A stretch of DNA of 64,000 nucleotides from Selaginella tamariscina. Its lineage: Eukaryota; Streptophyta; Lycopodiopsida; Selaginellales; Selaginellaceae. Shown piece after piece: positions 36,597 to 47,976 of the stretch (positions within the stretch are counted from its first letter, which is position 1; every line of letters begins with the position of its first letter). A program made the position numbers and the translations under genes. The DNA is taken from contig PUQB01000026.1 of NCBI GenBank assembly GCA_003024785.1, positions 310,001-374,000 of the forward strand, given 5' to 3'. The notes under the pieces were generated by a model, which worked only from the letters and a program-made list of their open reading frames with translations, made no database searches and had not been told where the DNA came from.

Positions 36597-38164
36597 TCAT
36601 AAAATGAATGAATGAGTAAAATTTGGGTATTGAAGCAATGATGGAGTTGTCAAGAACTCTTAATTGGTCAAATGCATGCTAACACATGCGAGTCCATCTA
36701 AAAGTAATTGTGGACAAACTAATTCCTGAAGAGGAGCAGTTCAATCACCTAGATGATTGATGAATCAACCTAAGTAATGCACCTTGCTTAAGAAATGCTA
36801 GACTTCCTGTACTCTACGGGACGAGGAAACTCTCGAACAGCTCGTAACTTCATTGGATTCACCTGTAAACCTCTCGAGATATACGGTAACCCAAGTAAGT
36901 GGTGTTGGTCAAATCACACACACACTTCTTAAGTTTCAACTTCAAATTACTTCTCAAAATCAATTAAGAATTTGCCGTACATCACGAAGTGATCCTCTTA
37001 AGAACTAGACCTATGAAAAACAAATCATCAATGAAATCAATAGTGACATATGGCATATATGAAAGAAGCTCATTCATCATGCGTTAAAAGGTGGCAGGAG
37101 CTAAAGGTAATTCAAAAGGCATGATCAAAAACTCAAATGATGTTTGGAAGGCCGTTTTGGAATATCCTCTTAGCCATAGGAACCTACTATTACCTTATGT
37201 CAAATTCAACTTAGTAAACCATCAATTCTAACCTAATCGATTTAATAAATCGGTAAAGTTCAAAGTGGATAAACATCTTTGATAGTAACATCGTTAAGAG
37301 GTCGGTAATCCACACAGAATCTTAAAGATCCATCAAGCTTCTGGTAATAGCTATGCACATGGCAAATAACTCTTTTGGTGATCTACGTCAAACCAACACT
37401 TTGAAAGGCTTGCATTAACAATGGGCATATAGTGTTGAGTCTTCACGTGCACCTTGGGATAGATCAAATTTAAAATAAATCTTCATACTTCTGCTTAAGT
37501 TGTTCGATGCAGTGTGCTCGATACTTAGGTGACGGATTAGGTATCTAAACCTATTGGGACACACACCCCCAAGATTGGAATTAGAGAAGCTGTATGTGTG
37601 ATACAAACAATAATAAGCTTCTCTAGACATAAAAGAATAGATTGCAAAGACATATACTCCAAGTGTAATACTAAAGGAGAGAGTGGAAAATCACACATAC
37701 CTTTTGATTGCTTTAACCAATTACATCCTAAAATAATGTTAAAGACTTGGGAAGGGACAACCTTAAGAGACCCAAATTAAAAACTTACGATTGTCACCCA
37801 TAACAGCATAGTCAAGTGGTGTACTGTGATATTGCACAAGACTGCCCATTATCATTATAAAATATATAAACCTATTTGCATGTCTTAAGAGTAATGAACA
37901 TCAATGCATCATAAAGGTAGTTACTGAAGACATACTGGATCATGTATCCACTAGCATTGTGATTGAAAAATCATTCACTTATGTAATAAATGTGAAAATT
38001 GAATGATCTGGTGGAACTTATTTCCTACAATAGATCCACTTGCAAGAGAGGCCTCATCATCTAAAAGCTCATCATCAAACAAAATGGCTGTCACATGCAC
38101 ATCATCCAGAACATATGGTCGCCAACCTGGATGTGGTGGATGCCAATAAGGATACACATCACAT

Positions 38165-38202
38165 GCACGCCAAGTATGTCCAGGTGCCCAACATGCCCAG
38201 CA
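38165..38202 (-). pseudogene. Gag CCHC zinc knuckle relic
   Basis: Encodes CWACWAPGHTWRAC, a perfect C-x2-C-x4-H-x4-C nucleocapsid knuckle, on the minus strand inside otherwise broken gag sequence. Fixes the position of the gag 3' end. Confidence 0.9.
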
Positions 38203-39146
38203 ATGAACTTGATTGGGTTGACCCCCATTATTCGATTCCTCCTGTCATGAATCCATGAATTTCAACCACCATGAGCAAGAACTAGAGCAAGTGCAGGAGG
38301 ATTTCATGGAGGTGGTCCATGGAGTTGGCCCTGAGGTGGCTCATGTGCAAGAGGTCGACCACAAAGGGCTTGTCATGCTAGCACATATGTAGTAACGTCA
38401 ACCTCCATTGGATAGGAAAAGCAGGTAACCCAAGGGGACCACGGATCTCACCATGCATCAACTCAAATCTTTGAGTTAGTGTAAAAGTATCTTCCAATAT
38501 GGTAGGATGAACAACCCGAATGAATCAAATGAGTTTCGATTACATAGTTAGCCATAACATATTGAGCTTAATGGGCTTAGGCATGTTAGGATATACATGC
38601 CGAGTTAATCCTCAAACCTATACTAAACTGCATAACAAACTCACTAGGATGTTATCGTATCGCATGCAATTGTTGAAAAACATCATATGAGTCCTCAACT
38701 TTGCCAAACGTACATTTGACACATTCCGTCAACCAATTATTATTGACTTAAATCTTTGTAGCCAACATTATACCATTTAAGCATTGAGCCCCAAACATGT
38801 AAGGAACTCTTTTGAGAGCACGAGCCTCATCCCAACCATAATAATGAACAATAACTTAGAAATTATCAAACCAGTGATATGCATCATCTCTCTGATCACC
38901 ATAAAAAGATCGAGGTCGAACTCTCGAATTTGTGGCTTGTGAAGAAGACGAAGGAATATTAAAATCAAACCCCTAGCAGGAGGCTCAAATAGGGAAGAAG
39001 AGGATAGACCCTCAATAAAGCACTCCAATAACTTAGTTTTGTGTGTCGATAGCAATCACAATAATACTAAATGCCATCTCCACATTCATCATCAGAAAAC
39101 AAGAAAAAAGAAAAGAAAAAAAAAAGAGGTGGATGAGAAGGCATAT

Positions 39147-39756
39147 TGTCAAAATTTTAACCCGAAGGGCTAACACGTGGTTGCCTAGTGGCCATTTCGA
39201 TGTCATCACCATGTGTGAGCAACGCTAAGTCCTCCAAGATGACCCCAAGAGTTTGACTCAAATGCCTAGTTAAACAGAATACTTAGAGTCCCATTCTAAG
39301 TCCTTAAAATGACCATCTCCCGAACCCTAAAGGACAACTCGAGTAGACTTTAGGATTCTATCCAATAGACCTAGACAGGCTATGCCTTAACCCTACAAAG
39401 AAGATGTGTCTCACACATACCTCCGTGATAGAGCTAAGGCATTGTCACTTACCCCTTGAGGAATCACCCTCATCCGGGTGTACAACCCCTTTAGGGTGAC
39501 AAGGGGTACCCTAAACCATGACTAACCCTTGAGGGTTTGAGTGGTCAAGCTATACCCTAGACCTAGGGTAGTACTTAGTGTGGACACGAGTGTGCGTCGT
39601 AGGTGAACACAAGTGTTCTGCTAAGCAAACTCCCTAAGGTTAGGTTTGGATAACCCTAAGTACATGACCTTGTGAGTGTTTCACGAAAGGGCTCCATGCT
39701 AATAAGCTTAGGTTGTTCAACCCCTAGATTCCAAGGAGAACAATCCCTTAGTCAAG
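39147..39756 (-). mobile_element. Old LTR, part 1 (left of the young insertion)
   Basis: Begins TGTCAAAATTTTAACCC and is clearly homologous, with about 15-20% visible differences, to the first part of the young LTRs (same acacgtgg, gtgtgagcaacgctaag and aaggggtaccct blocks). It ends abruptly at the young element with target site tcaag (39752-39756). The rest resumes at 47305. The gypsy relics lie directly on its left on the same strand, so it is plausibly that element's 5' LTR. Confidence 0.85.
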
Positions 39757-40097
39757 TGTCAGAGTTTAACCCAAAGGGCCAACACGTGGCAACACGTGGC
39801 TGCCAGGTGGCCATTCAGCATTATCACCCTGTGTGAGCAACACTAAGTTTCTTAGAACAACCCCAACGACCCCTAGGGTTAGACTCTAATGCCCAAGTGG
39901 ACAAGAGACTTAGGGTTTAGCCTAAGTCTCCCTAGAATGTCTGCCCCCAGAACCCTTGAGGGATAACCTAGTTGACTTAGGGTTTTGCCCTAGAAGCTAA
40001 GGCATTGTCACTTACCCCTTGAGGAATCACCCTCATCCGAGAGACAACCCCTTTTAGGGTGACAAGGGGTACCCTAAACCACGACTAACCCTAAACC

Positions 40098-40447
40098 ACG
40101 ACTGCTTGCGTGGCTGCTTACGTGGCTGCTTGCGTGGCTGCTTGTGTGGATGCTTGCATGGCTGCTTACGTGGCTGCTTGTGTGGATGCTTGCATGGCTG
40201 CTTACGTGGCTGCTTATGTGGTTGCTTGCGTGGCTGCTCACATGGCTGCTTACGTGGCTTCTCACGTGGCTACTTACGAGGTTGTTGTTTGTGGCCTAAG
40301 TGCGGGATTGTATATAGAATAGGTCTTTAGATGTAGTGGGAGAGACTCTTAGGCGGCATAGTACGTAGAGGAGAGAAAACTTGGAAGTGTTTGTTGTGTT
40401 TTTGCCCCATGAATAAACTTCAAACATTCCATCTAAACCACGACTAA
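40098..40447. mobile_element. Insertion inside the 3' LTR with a 12-bp minisatellite
   Basis: About 340-350 bp absent from the partner LTR, bracketed by a 17-bp direct duplication (aaaccacgactaaccct at about 40,076-40,092 and 40,435-40,451; a shorter copy at 40,093). The body is a minisatellite (40102-40282, about 15 units of 12 bp, consensus GCTTGCGTGGCT), a non-repetitive part, and a tail CCCATGAATAAACTTCAAACATTCC containing AATAAA. The tail recurs at 50,440-50,461, at the end of another insertion. Type unclear: possibly a retroposed transcript end or a small non-autonomous element. Confidence 0.65.
40102..40282. repeat. 12-bp minisatellite GCTTGCGTGGCT
   Basis: About 15 tandem copies with C/T and G/A variation (tgcgtggc, tacgtggc, tgtgtgga). 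Reading frames through it give low-complexity Cys/Gly/Arg- or Ala/Val-repeats on both strands, which are not believed to be proteins. Confidence 0.9.
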
Positions 40448-41467
40448 CCCTTAAGGGTTTGAGTGGCCAAGTTATACCCTAGACCTAGGGCTAGTACTTA
40501 GTGAGGACACGAGTGTGCGCCGTAGGCGGACACGAGTGTTCTGCTAAGCAAACTCCCTAAGGCTAGGTTTGGGATAACCCTAAGCACATGACCTTGCGAG
40601 TGCCTCGAAAGGGCTCTGCTAACAGCTTAGGTTGTTCAACCCTTGATTCCAAGGAGAACACTCCCCTAGCCAAGTGTGCCAAAGCACACCTAGTTACGAG
40701 ACCTAACCTCCCTTGAGCGGATGCCCAAGGCTTAGCACCCTAGTGCAAGCACAAGCATGTCTGTTTGCTAAGTATCCAACCCCTTGGCGACAAGCCCATG
40801 ACATAACCCCAAAGGGCGTGCCTCGGCGTTGTACCATGTGACGTTTAGCCCAGTGTCACATCTCCATGTGACACTGCCTTCCATTGTGGGCTATCATGCC
40901 ATAGCCCTTAGATTCAAGAGTTGCACCAAGTACCACAAACGTGGTCCTAAATGCCAACTCTAGAACCCCTCAATGAACCCTCAGGAACCAGGTAACGTGA
41001 ACCTGTCAAACAAGATCCCACGCCCACAGTTGGACAAGGACACGGATGTGCCTTGCTTGGCCGTGAGTGCTACACCTAGCTTGACGTGGAGGAGGAGGCT
41101 GGAGACAAGCCTCAACCTCTGCCTCTTGGAACGTGCATTCCGACAAGACCTCCCAGGCATGGATTCGCCAACGTTAAGGGTAAGCTACCCCGAAGGTGGG
41201 ACGTACCCCTGGCATCTGGAAGTTAGGGCGGCACAACAGAGGGTTGTACCTTAACGACACAAGCTGAAGCTTGCACCGGCAGAAGAGCAACGAACTCATT
41301 CATGAACCCAGGAGCTCTCCTACGTATACTCTACCTTATTTATGTGACGGAGCCCCCCCCCTCTTTTCCTATGTGTTAGTGGGCTGGCACTGAATTCTAG
41401 CCCCTTAGATAAATTAGCAATATGAGCCTATAACTCACCCTTACTCCTACCCCTAAACCCTACCCAA

Positions 41468-41498
41468 GGGGGTGGGGGTTTTAGGGCGTGGGTTAGGG
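41468..41498 (+). other. Putative G-quadruplex motif in the LTR
   Basis: Five G-runs of 3-5 G within 31 bases (G5-T-G5-TTTTA-G3-CGT-G3-TTA-G3) satisfy the usual G3+N1-7 rule. The identical motif lies at 46964-46994 in the partner LTR. On the element's own strand it is the C-rich complement. Confidence 0.7.
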
Positions 41499-41789
41499 CA
41501 ACCCTAGGGTTAGGTCAACCCTAGGGGTGTTCCTAACCCTACTTAACACGAACTCATCTGCAAAGACCAATCAGCCTATTCGGACGTCAAAATTGGGGGT
41601 GGGTTTTAGAAGGTAAGTTCTAGCTTCGCTTAGAGTTTCTGCAAATACCTAATGACACCCGGCCGGACCATCACCAGATACCCAAGTGCACTAAGCGGGC
41701 CTGTTTCCTAGGGTCCATCAACATAGTACAGTAGGTAACAACAGTCAACGTCCAAAGTAAAGGGTCGAGTCATAGTAAAAACTATGACA

Positions 41790-44700
41790 CACTCCCCGCC
41801 TTTGAAAATGTCAACGTCCTCGTTGACGTCCAACTCCAAGACTAGATAATGTTAGAAAAACTAACCAAAACTAACATATCACTCTATGCGGAGTTAGCCA
41901 AAAGTTCACATAATTTCATTACCCCCCTTGCATTACGCGAAGCCAAGTACTTCAGAACCGTCGTTCACTGAGTCGTAAACCCAGCTGCCGGAGGCACCAC
42001 CTGCGACATGAAGTCACTTGGAGACCTTTTGCACGTCTGCAAAGTCTGTCACCCGACGCACACAACACTGGTTAATTTCTTTACTTAACTAGAATTTATA
42101 TTGGAGGCCTCTAGTTAGTGTTGTTGCCGGCCCCTTGGTTAATAAGAAATAAAGACTTGCTTTATTCCTTAATATTAAATGCTGTTGACGACCTCTGTCG
42201 TCTAACAACACAAGCACTTCTCAAATGCTTGACCAAACACCTTCGCATTTCTTTGATTTTCCAATGGTCCCACACATGTTACGATATTATAGCTTACATC
42301 TCTGCATCCCTCGGTGTTTCTCATTACCCCTTTTCATAAGGGTCTGCTACTATACCTATCTCTCATTAGTATATAGCTACGCCAGACTAAGTATGAGACT
42401 TTTATCGGAATCAAGCTCTTTTCCGATATAAGAGTACAATTCGTAAAACCCTGTTCTTTGTAAACATGTCAATCTGGCCAGAGGCGATCACAGAGGCGCA
42501 TGGCTGTACACATGTATACAACAAGGTCTTGCCAATCTACCAACTGCCATACTTGGTGTGTTATTAACATAAATTTATTCCCGATAGGAATCAAATTCAG
42601 TCAAATCCGCGACCAAGTGTGATAGCACTACCATTTGTCTTTCGCAACCAACTTTGTACTCTTTCATAACACCGACCAGTTCAGGGACCAGATAAGCTAA
42701 CATACCTTTCTTACAAACCAATGTGGAAACCAGGAAATTCAACCCATCTCTAGTGCCTCAATCGACAACCTTTAGATAACACGTCTCTTAATTGTCATTC
42801 ATTGTACTCATTCCCAAAGAGCACAACATACTAGGTGCCATTCAATAATTCCTAACTCCTTATCGTACTAAGTTCAAAATACCAAATTTTAAACTTAGTT
42901 TCCACGATAAGAGTCTCCCTGAACTCGTAATACTGCACGCCTCCATAACATTATATTTATTTCCAACTCTTAAACTTGATTTGTAAATGTTTCTCAACAC
43001 TATACCGAAGTATAGCATTTTCACTAATTCAAGCAATTAGTGTTTTGATAAACATCTTTTTAAAACTAATCCTTATTCCATAAATAGTTGCAATTTCGAT
43101 ATTGATACTCTTGAATGGATAATGATCGTTTTAACGTTCAAATCCTAAGTTATCAACTAGTTGTTATACTAGCGGATATAAACTTACAATCATATCAATT
43201 TATCAAATGCTACAACTATAATATAGATATGGTCTTAGTTTACATGAACCGAACTTGAGTTTTGAGATGGAATAATGTTATGACAGTATTCGAGGAACTT
43301 GTTCAGAGACTAAGAGGAATCATGAACTAGTGTCTGGTTCATCTAATTGATTTAGTAAGATATCAACCTCCACATAAATGTTATCATAACACTGAAGTGT
43401 TATATCAACTTCATGTTTTAGTCATACCTTATAATTCAATAGATCTCCCCAAACATGAATAAAATATCTAGTTCAGTACATTGAACTAAGATACATTATT
43501 CATCTAGACACCTAGCAATCCAGAAAGTATACATTGCCCCTCAAGCAATGTATTGAGAAATGTCTCATTTCTCAACTAACTTGAAAACACGTTTCAAGTT
43601 ATAACACTAAGGTAGTGCCTTACCAAAGTGTCAGACTCAAATCTTGAGTCTTTATATTATATGATTACGGCCACCTCATGTGATCATAACCAAGTTTGAT
43701 ATTGAGCGCTCCAAACTCAATATTGAAGAGATATCATACTTTTGACAAGTCATTTATAACCAATCTTGAAAAGATTGTCACAAATTCTGCAAAGTTTAGA
43801 ATATAAATATCTCAACAGATGAGGTGATAGGAAACCTCATATTCTCGAACCGGATATTGGACGAACCTTGAACTACAATCATCAAGAAGGGACACCATCT
43901 TCTTGAGCTAATCCCGCTACACAATATCATACTTACAAGAATATTGAACCAACTCAAGGAACACCATCAAACCTTGAGATAGAACTAACAACTAACCCAA
44001 GGAATACAATCAAACCTTGAGTCAAGAATAGTTCTATTTTTTAATATTCCGAAAGATTGAAGATACATACTTTATTTGTTCTTTAAGTGCCCACATTTGC
44101 GACCATGATGCAGAGTCAAGAAACCGTCTTTTGAATAATCGTATTCGACTCTAAAATGAAATTGATATTGAAAATCAATATCAACTTTCAATTCTCATCG
44201 AACACCGACTCTCTGAGGAGGTACATGCACTTAAACCTCCAATGGAAATCCGACTATTACTAGCTCATTGGTAATTCTCAACATAAGTTATCAAACTTAG
44301 CAAGTTTCCTTACTTAGTCGATAAACAAAGTGAAGAATCCCAAATCATGCTCTTCTTAACCAAGGAATCACCCTTGTTCAAGAACTTCTCCCCACATTGC
44401 AAACAACGTTACAGTTTCCAAGATTAAAGAGTTAACAATGAAAATGCACAAGTGTGCGCCGAACGCCTTCACTATGCAAGTTCTTCATTACTCAGTAAAC
44501 TAAAAATGTAAACGTATGTTTCCAACATTACTCTTTCTGATAGATCATGCCATCTATCCCAAAAGTTGCATTGATAGGGATGCAACATTAAATCCGTCTA
44601 CTGCCAAAATATATTATTCTATCCCATTCTTAAGATCCCACATGAGACTTCATAATCAAGTTAGTTGAGTTAGCTAACTTGAATACAAAGTGGCGCCTAC

Positions 44701-45537
44701 AACCAACTAAGGTTTCAAGTTGTACTTTGTTCAAATCAGACGACTTGAACTTAGTAAACTATTTCACCTAATGTTACTTGCAGCTAGCGTCATCAAAGTA
44801 TTACGTCCATCGGACAATACTTTGATTACATTGGATCTTCGAACCAACTGCTTAACATATTCATCATATGTTAATATTCGACATTCCATTGTATTATAAG
44901 TTCATCACCATAGTCTGCTTCTAGAGTTACACTCTCGGAAACATGCACTATAATAAGAGCTTATTTTACACTTTATGTCAAAATGTAGTGTTCATTCTTA
45001 TGTTTGAATATGCCCCTTCTCCCGAAGTCAAAGATGCACTTCTGAACATAAGTCTTTCCCCGTTTGAACACTACAGTTGGATCGATATTGAATCTTGACC
45101 TAAGCCAAAACTCAATGGACATAGTTGTTTCAAATCATGTGTTATCCCAAATTCAAACACCTTAAAGAAAAAGAAAAATTTTCAATAATGTGTAGACTTA
45201 GGATATCACAAGACCCACTTCCAAGACTTAGTTTGTAAGCCAGAACAAACTAACACGCCTCTTGTGGAAGTAAATGGTAAAGTAACCTGGACACCATAAG
45301 GTAAAATAACCTGGCATACAACTTGGAAAGTGCTTCCAAGTGCTACCTTCTAATTGAGTCCATAACCCACACCCACTTATGAAGTAGGTGTACTCTAAGA
45401 GTTATAGATCTCAGGACCAACTCTCCACGCAGAATTCAGATTAGCCGAAAGTGATAGAGTACTTCAAGAATTTAGAACTAACTAAACCCTAAAATACACT
45501 ACACTTTAGGTAGTCCTACTGACCCAGAGAATAGGCT
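41790..45537 (-). mobile_element. Non-coding, hairpin-dense internal domain of the young element
   Basis: 3,748 bp without recognisable coding sequence on either strand (longest open stretches about 73 codons, no family match). It contains an unusual series of short inverted repeats with small loops. Examples (stem/loop): 41810-41827 (7/4), 42148-42166 (7/5), 42403-42428 (8/10), 43022-43042 (8/5), 43555-43573 (8/3), 43578-43600 (9/5), 43761-43777 (7/3), 44162-44184 (9/5), 44656-44682 (9/9), 44852-44874 (9/5), 45228-45253 (9/8) and 45321-45341 (8/5). The RNA would be highly structured. No known structured-RNA family recognised. Confidence 0.75.
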
Positions 45538-47299
45538 TGTCAGAGTTTTAACCCAAAGGGCCAACACGTGGCAACACGTGGCTGCCAGGTGGCCATTCGG
45601 CGTCATCACCCTGTGTGAGCAACGCTAAGTTTCCCAGAACAACCCCAACGACCCCTAGGGTTAGACTCTAATGCCCAAGTGGACAGGAGACTTAGGGTTT
45701 AGCCTAAGTCTCCCTAAGAATGTCTGCCCCCAAAACCCTTGAGGGATAACCCTAGTTGACTTAGGGTCTTGCCCTAGAAGACCTAGACAGCTCATGCCCT
45801 AACCCCATCAAGGAGACGTGTGTTCCACACATACCCCTGGACAGAGCTAAGGCATTCACTTACCCCTTGAGGAATCACCCTCATCCGGGAGTCACAACCC
45901 TTTAGGGTGACAAGGGGTACCCTGAACCACGACTAACCCTAAGGGTTTGAGTGGCCAAGTTATACCCTAGACCTAGGGCTAGTACTTAGTGAGGACACGA
46001 GTGTGCGCCGTAGGTGGACACGAGTGTTTGCTAAGCAAACTCCCTAAGGCTAGGTTTGGGATAACCCTAAGCACATGACCTTGCGAGTGCCTCACGAAAG
46101 GGCTCCTGCTAACATGTTTAGGTTGTTCAACCCTTGAATTCCAAGGAGAACACTCCCCTAGCCAAGTGTGCCAAAGCACACCTAGTTATGAGACCTAACC
46201 TCTCCTTGAACGGATGCCCAAGGCTTAGCACCCTAGTGCAAGCACAAGCATGTCTGTTTGCTAAAGTATCCAACCCCTTGGCGACAAACCCATGACATAA
46301 CCCCAAAGGGCATGCCTTGGGCTTTGTATCGCGTGACGTCTAGCCCAATGTCACATCTCCATGTGACCTGCCTTCCATAATGTGGGTTATCATGCCATAG
46401 CCCTTAGATTCAAGAGTTGCACCAAGTACCAACAAACGTGGCTCCTAAATGCCAACTCTAGAACCCCTCAATGAACCCTCAGGAACCAGGTAAGTGAACC
46501 TGTCAAACAAGATCCCACGCCCACAGTTGGACAAGGACACGGATGTGCCTTGCTTGGCCGTGAGTGCTACACCTAGCTTGACGTGGAGGAGGAGGCTGGA
46601 GACAAGCCTCAACCTCTGCCTCTTGGAACGTGCATTCCGACAAGACCTCCCAGGCATGGATTCGCCAACGTTAAGGGTAAGCTACCCCGAAGGTGGGACG
46701 TACCCCTGGCATCTGGAAGTTAGGGCGGCACAACAGAGGGTTGTACCTTAACGACACAAGCTGAAGCTTGCACCGGCAAAAAACGAACTCATTCATGAAC
46801 CCAGGAGCTCTCCTACGTATACTCTACCTTATTTATGTGACGGACCCCCCCCCCCCCTCTTTTCCTATATGTTAGTGGGCTGGCACTGAATTCTAGCCCC
46901 TTAGATAAATTAGCAATATGAGCCTATAACTCACCCTTACTCCTACCCCTAAACCCTACCCAAGGGGGTGGGGGTTTTAGGGCGTGGGTTAGGGCAACCC
47001 TAGGGTTAGGTCAACCCTAGGGGTGTTCCTAACCCTACTTAACACGCCGAACTCATCTGCAAAGACCAATCAGCCTATTCGGGACGTCAAAATTGGGGGT
47101 GGGTTTCTAGAAGGTAAGTTCTACTTCGCTTAGAGTTTCTTGCAAATACCAATAAACACCCGGCCGGACCATCACTAAATACCCAAATGCACTAAGCGGG
47201 CCTGTTTCCTACTACATCTAGGGTCCATCAACATAGTACAGTAGGTAACAACAGTTAACATCCAAAGTAAAGGGTTGAGTCATAGTAAAAACTATGACA
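45538..47299 (-). repeat. 5' LTR of the young element
   Basis: 1,762 bp, TGTCAGAG...ACTATGACA, pairing with 39757-41789. Contains the same G-rich tract at 46964-46994 and a C homopolymer near 46,846-46,857. On the element strand the LTR begins with the hairpin GTCATAGT/ACTATGAC. Confidence 0.93.
46964..46994 (+). other. Putative G-quadruplex motif in the second LTR
   Basis: Same G5-T-G5-TTTTA-G3-CGT-G3-TTA-G3 pattern as at 41468-41498, at the matching LTR position. Confidence 0.7.
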
Positions 47300-47304
47300 T
47301 CAAG

Positions 47305-47976
47305 GTGCCAAAGCACACCTAGTTACGAGACCTAACCTTCCTTGAGTGGATACCCAAAGGCTTAGCACCCTAGTGTGAACATAAGCATGCATGTTTGCTA
47401 GAGTATCCAACCCTTTGGCAACAAACCCATGACACAACCCCAAAGGGCGTGCCTTGGGTGTTGTATTGTGTGATGTCCAACCCAGTGCCACATCTCCATG
47501 TGACACTACCTTCCACAATGTGGGCTATCATGCCATAACCCTTAGATTCAAGAGTCGCACCAAATGCCACAAACGTGGCTCCTAAATGCCAACTTTAGAA
47601 CCCCTCAGCGAATCTTCAGGAATTGGGTAACGTGAACCTGTTAAACAAGATCCCATAGTTGGACAAGGACACGGATGTGCCTTGTTTGGCCATGAGTGTT
47701 ACACCTAGCTTGACATGGAGGAGGAGGCTGGAGACAATCCTTAACCTCTACCTATTGGAACGTGCATTCCAACAAAACCTCTTAGGCATGAATTCGCCAA
47801 CATTAAGGGTAACCTACCCGAAGGTGGGACAACGGATGTGCCTTGCTTGACCATGAGTGTTACACCTAACTTGACATGGAGGAGGAGGCTGGAGACTAAC
47901 CTTAACCTCTACTTATTGGAACGTGCATTCCAACAAAACCTCTTAGGCATGAATTCGCCAACATTAAAGGTAAGCT
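47305..47976 (-). mobile_element. Old LTR, part 2 (middle), with internal tandem duplication
   Basis: Continues the old LTR exactly where part 1 stopped (...tcaag | gtgccaaagcacacc). Within it a roughly 145-170-bp block is duplicated in tandem: 47659-47831 and 47832-47976, both starting ACGGATGTGCCTTG and ending near ATTCGCCAACATTAA. It is cut at 47976 by the next insertion. Confidence 0.85.

Larger units (their letters stand above)
35500..39060 (-). mobile_element. Decayed Ty3/gypsy retrotransposon coding region
   Basis: Read right to left, relics follow the order gag-protease-RT-RNase H-integrase, diagnostic of Ty3/gypsy. Gag-like: about 38,760-38,920 (DDAYHWFDNF ... HYYGWDEARALK). CCHC knuckle: 38165-38202 (C-x2-C-x4-H-x4-C, CWACWAPGHTWRAC). 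Protease: about 37,940, with the Gly of the D-T-G site replaced by a stop (TGA). RT: FIDDL catalytic box at about 37,025-37,045. RNase H: 36399-36596 (ALDIGIGDVFMQ). Integrase zinc region: 35,860-36,080. Integrase core: 35,500-35,830 (SDYLTHWVEV; YHPQIEG). Stops and shifts throughout, so non-functional. On the right it abuts the old LTR that starts at 39147. Confidence 0.9.
39757..41789 (-). repeat. 3' LTR of the young element, with internal insertion
   Basis: 2,033 bp, TGTCAGAG...ACTATGACA. Relative to its partner it lacks about 70 bp (after 39,990, before AGCTAAGGCATT) and carries about 340 extra bp at 40,098-40,447. The terminal GTCATAGT-AAAA-ACTATGAC is a perfect hairpin. Rich in CCCTAA-like words and a G-quadruplex-type tract (41468-41498). 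Confidence 0.93.
39757..47299 (-). mobile_element. Young LARD-like LTR retrotransposon, complete, with TSD
   Basis: A 7,543-bp element bounded by TG...CA LTRs (39757-41789 and 45538-47299) and flanked by the 5-bp duplication tcaag (39752-39756, 47300-47304), inserted in an older LTR of the same family. Orientation is minus: next to the left LTR lies a purine-rich tract on the minus strand (CAAAGGCGGGGAGTG, 41790-41804), the expected polypurine tract of a 3' LTR. No primer-binding site matching a common tRNA was recognised beside the right (5') LTR. The internal 3.75 kb has no recognisable gag or pol, so it is non-autonomous, with the size plan of a LARD. Long LTR stretches (about 280 bp near 41,000 and 46,510) are identical, so insertion was recent. 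Confidence 0.92.

Noticed and set aside
40074..40330. Cys/Gly- or Ala/Val-repeat proteins
   Set aside because: Pure 12-bp minisatellite translated in several frames; absent from the partner LTR.
40973..41254. 93-residue frame conserved at 46494-46751
   Set aside because: Identity reflects the recent duplication of LTRs at integration, so it is not evidence of coding; no family resemblance.
41790..45537. Degenerate gag-pol in the young element
   Set aside because: No zinc knuckle, protease, RT or integrase motif was found on either strand, despite the near-identical LTRs implying a recent insertion.
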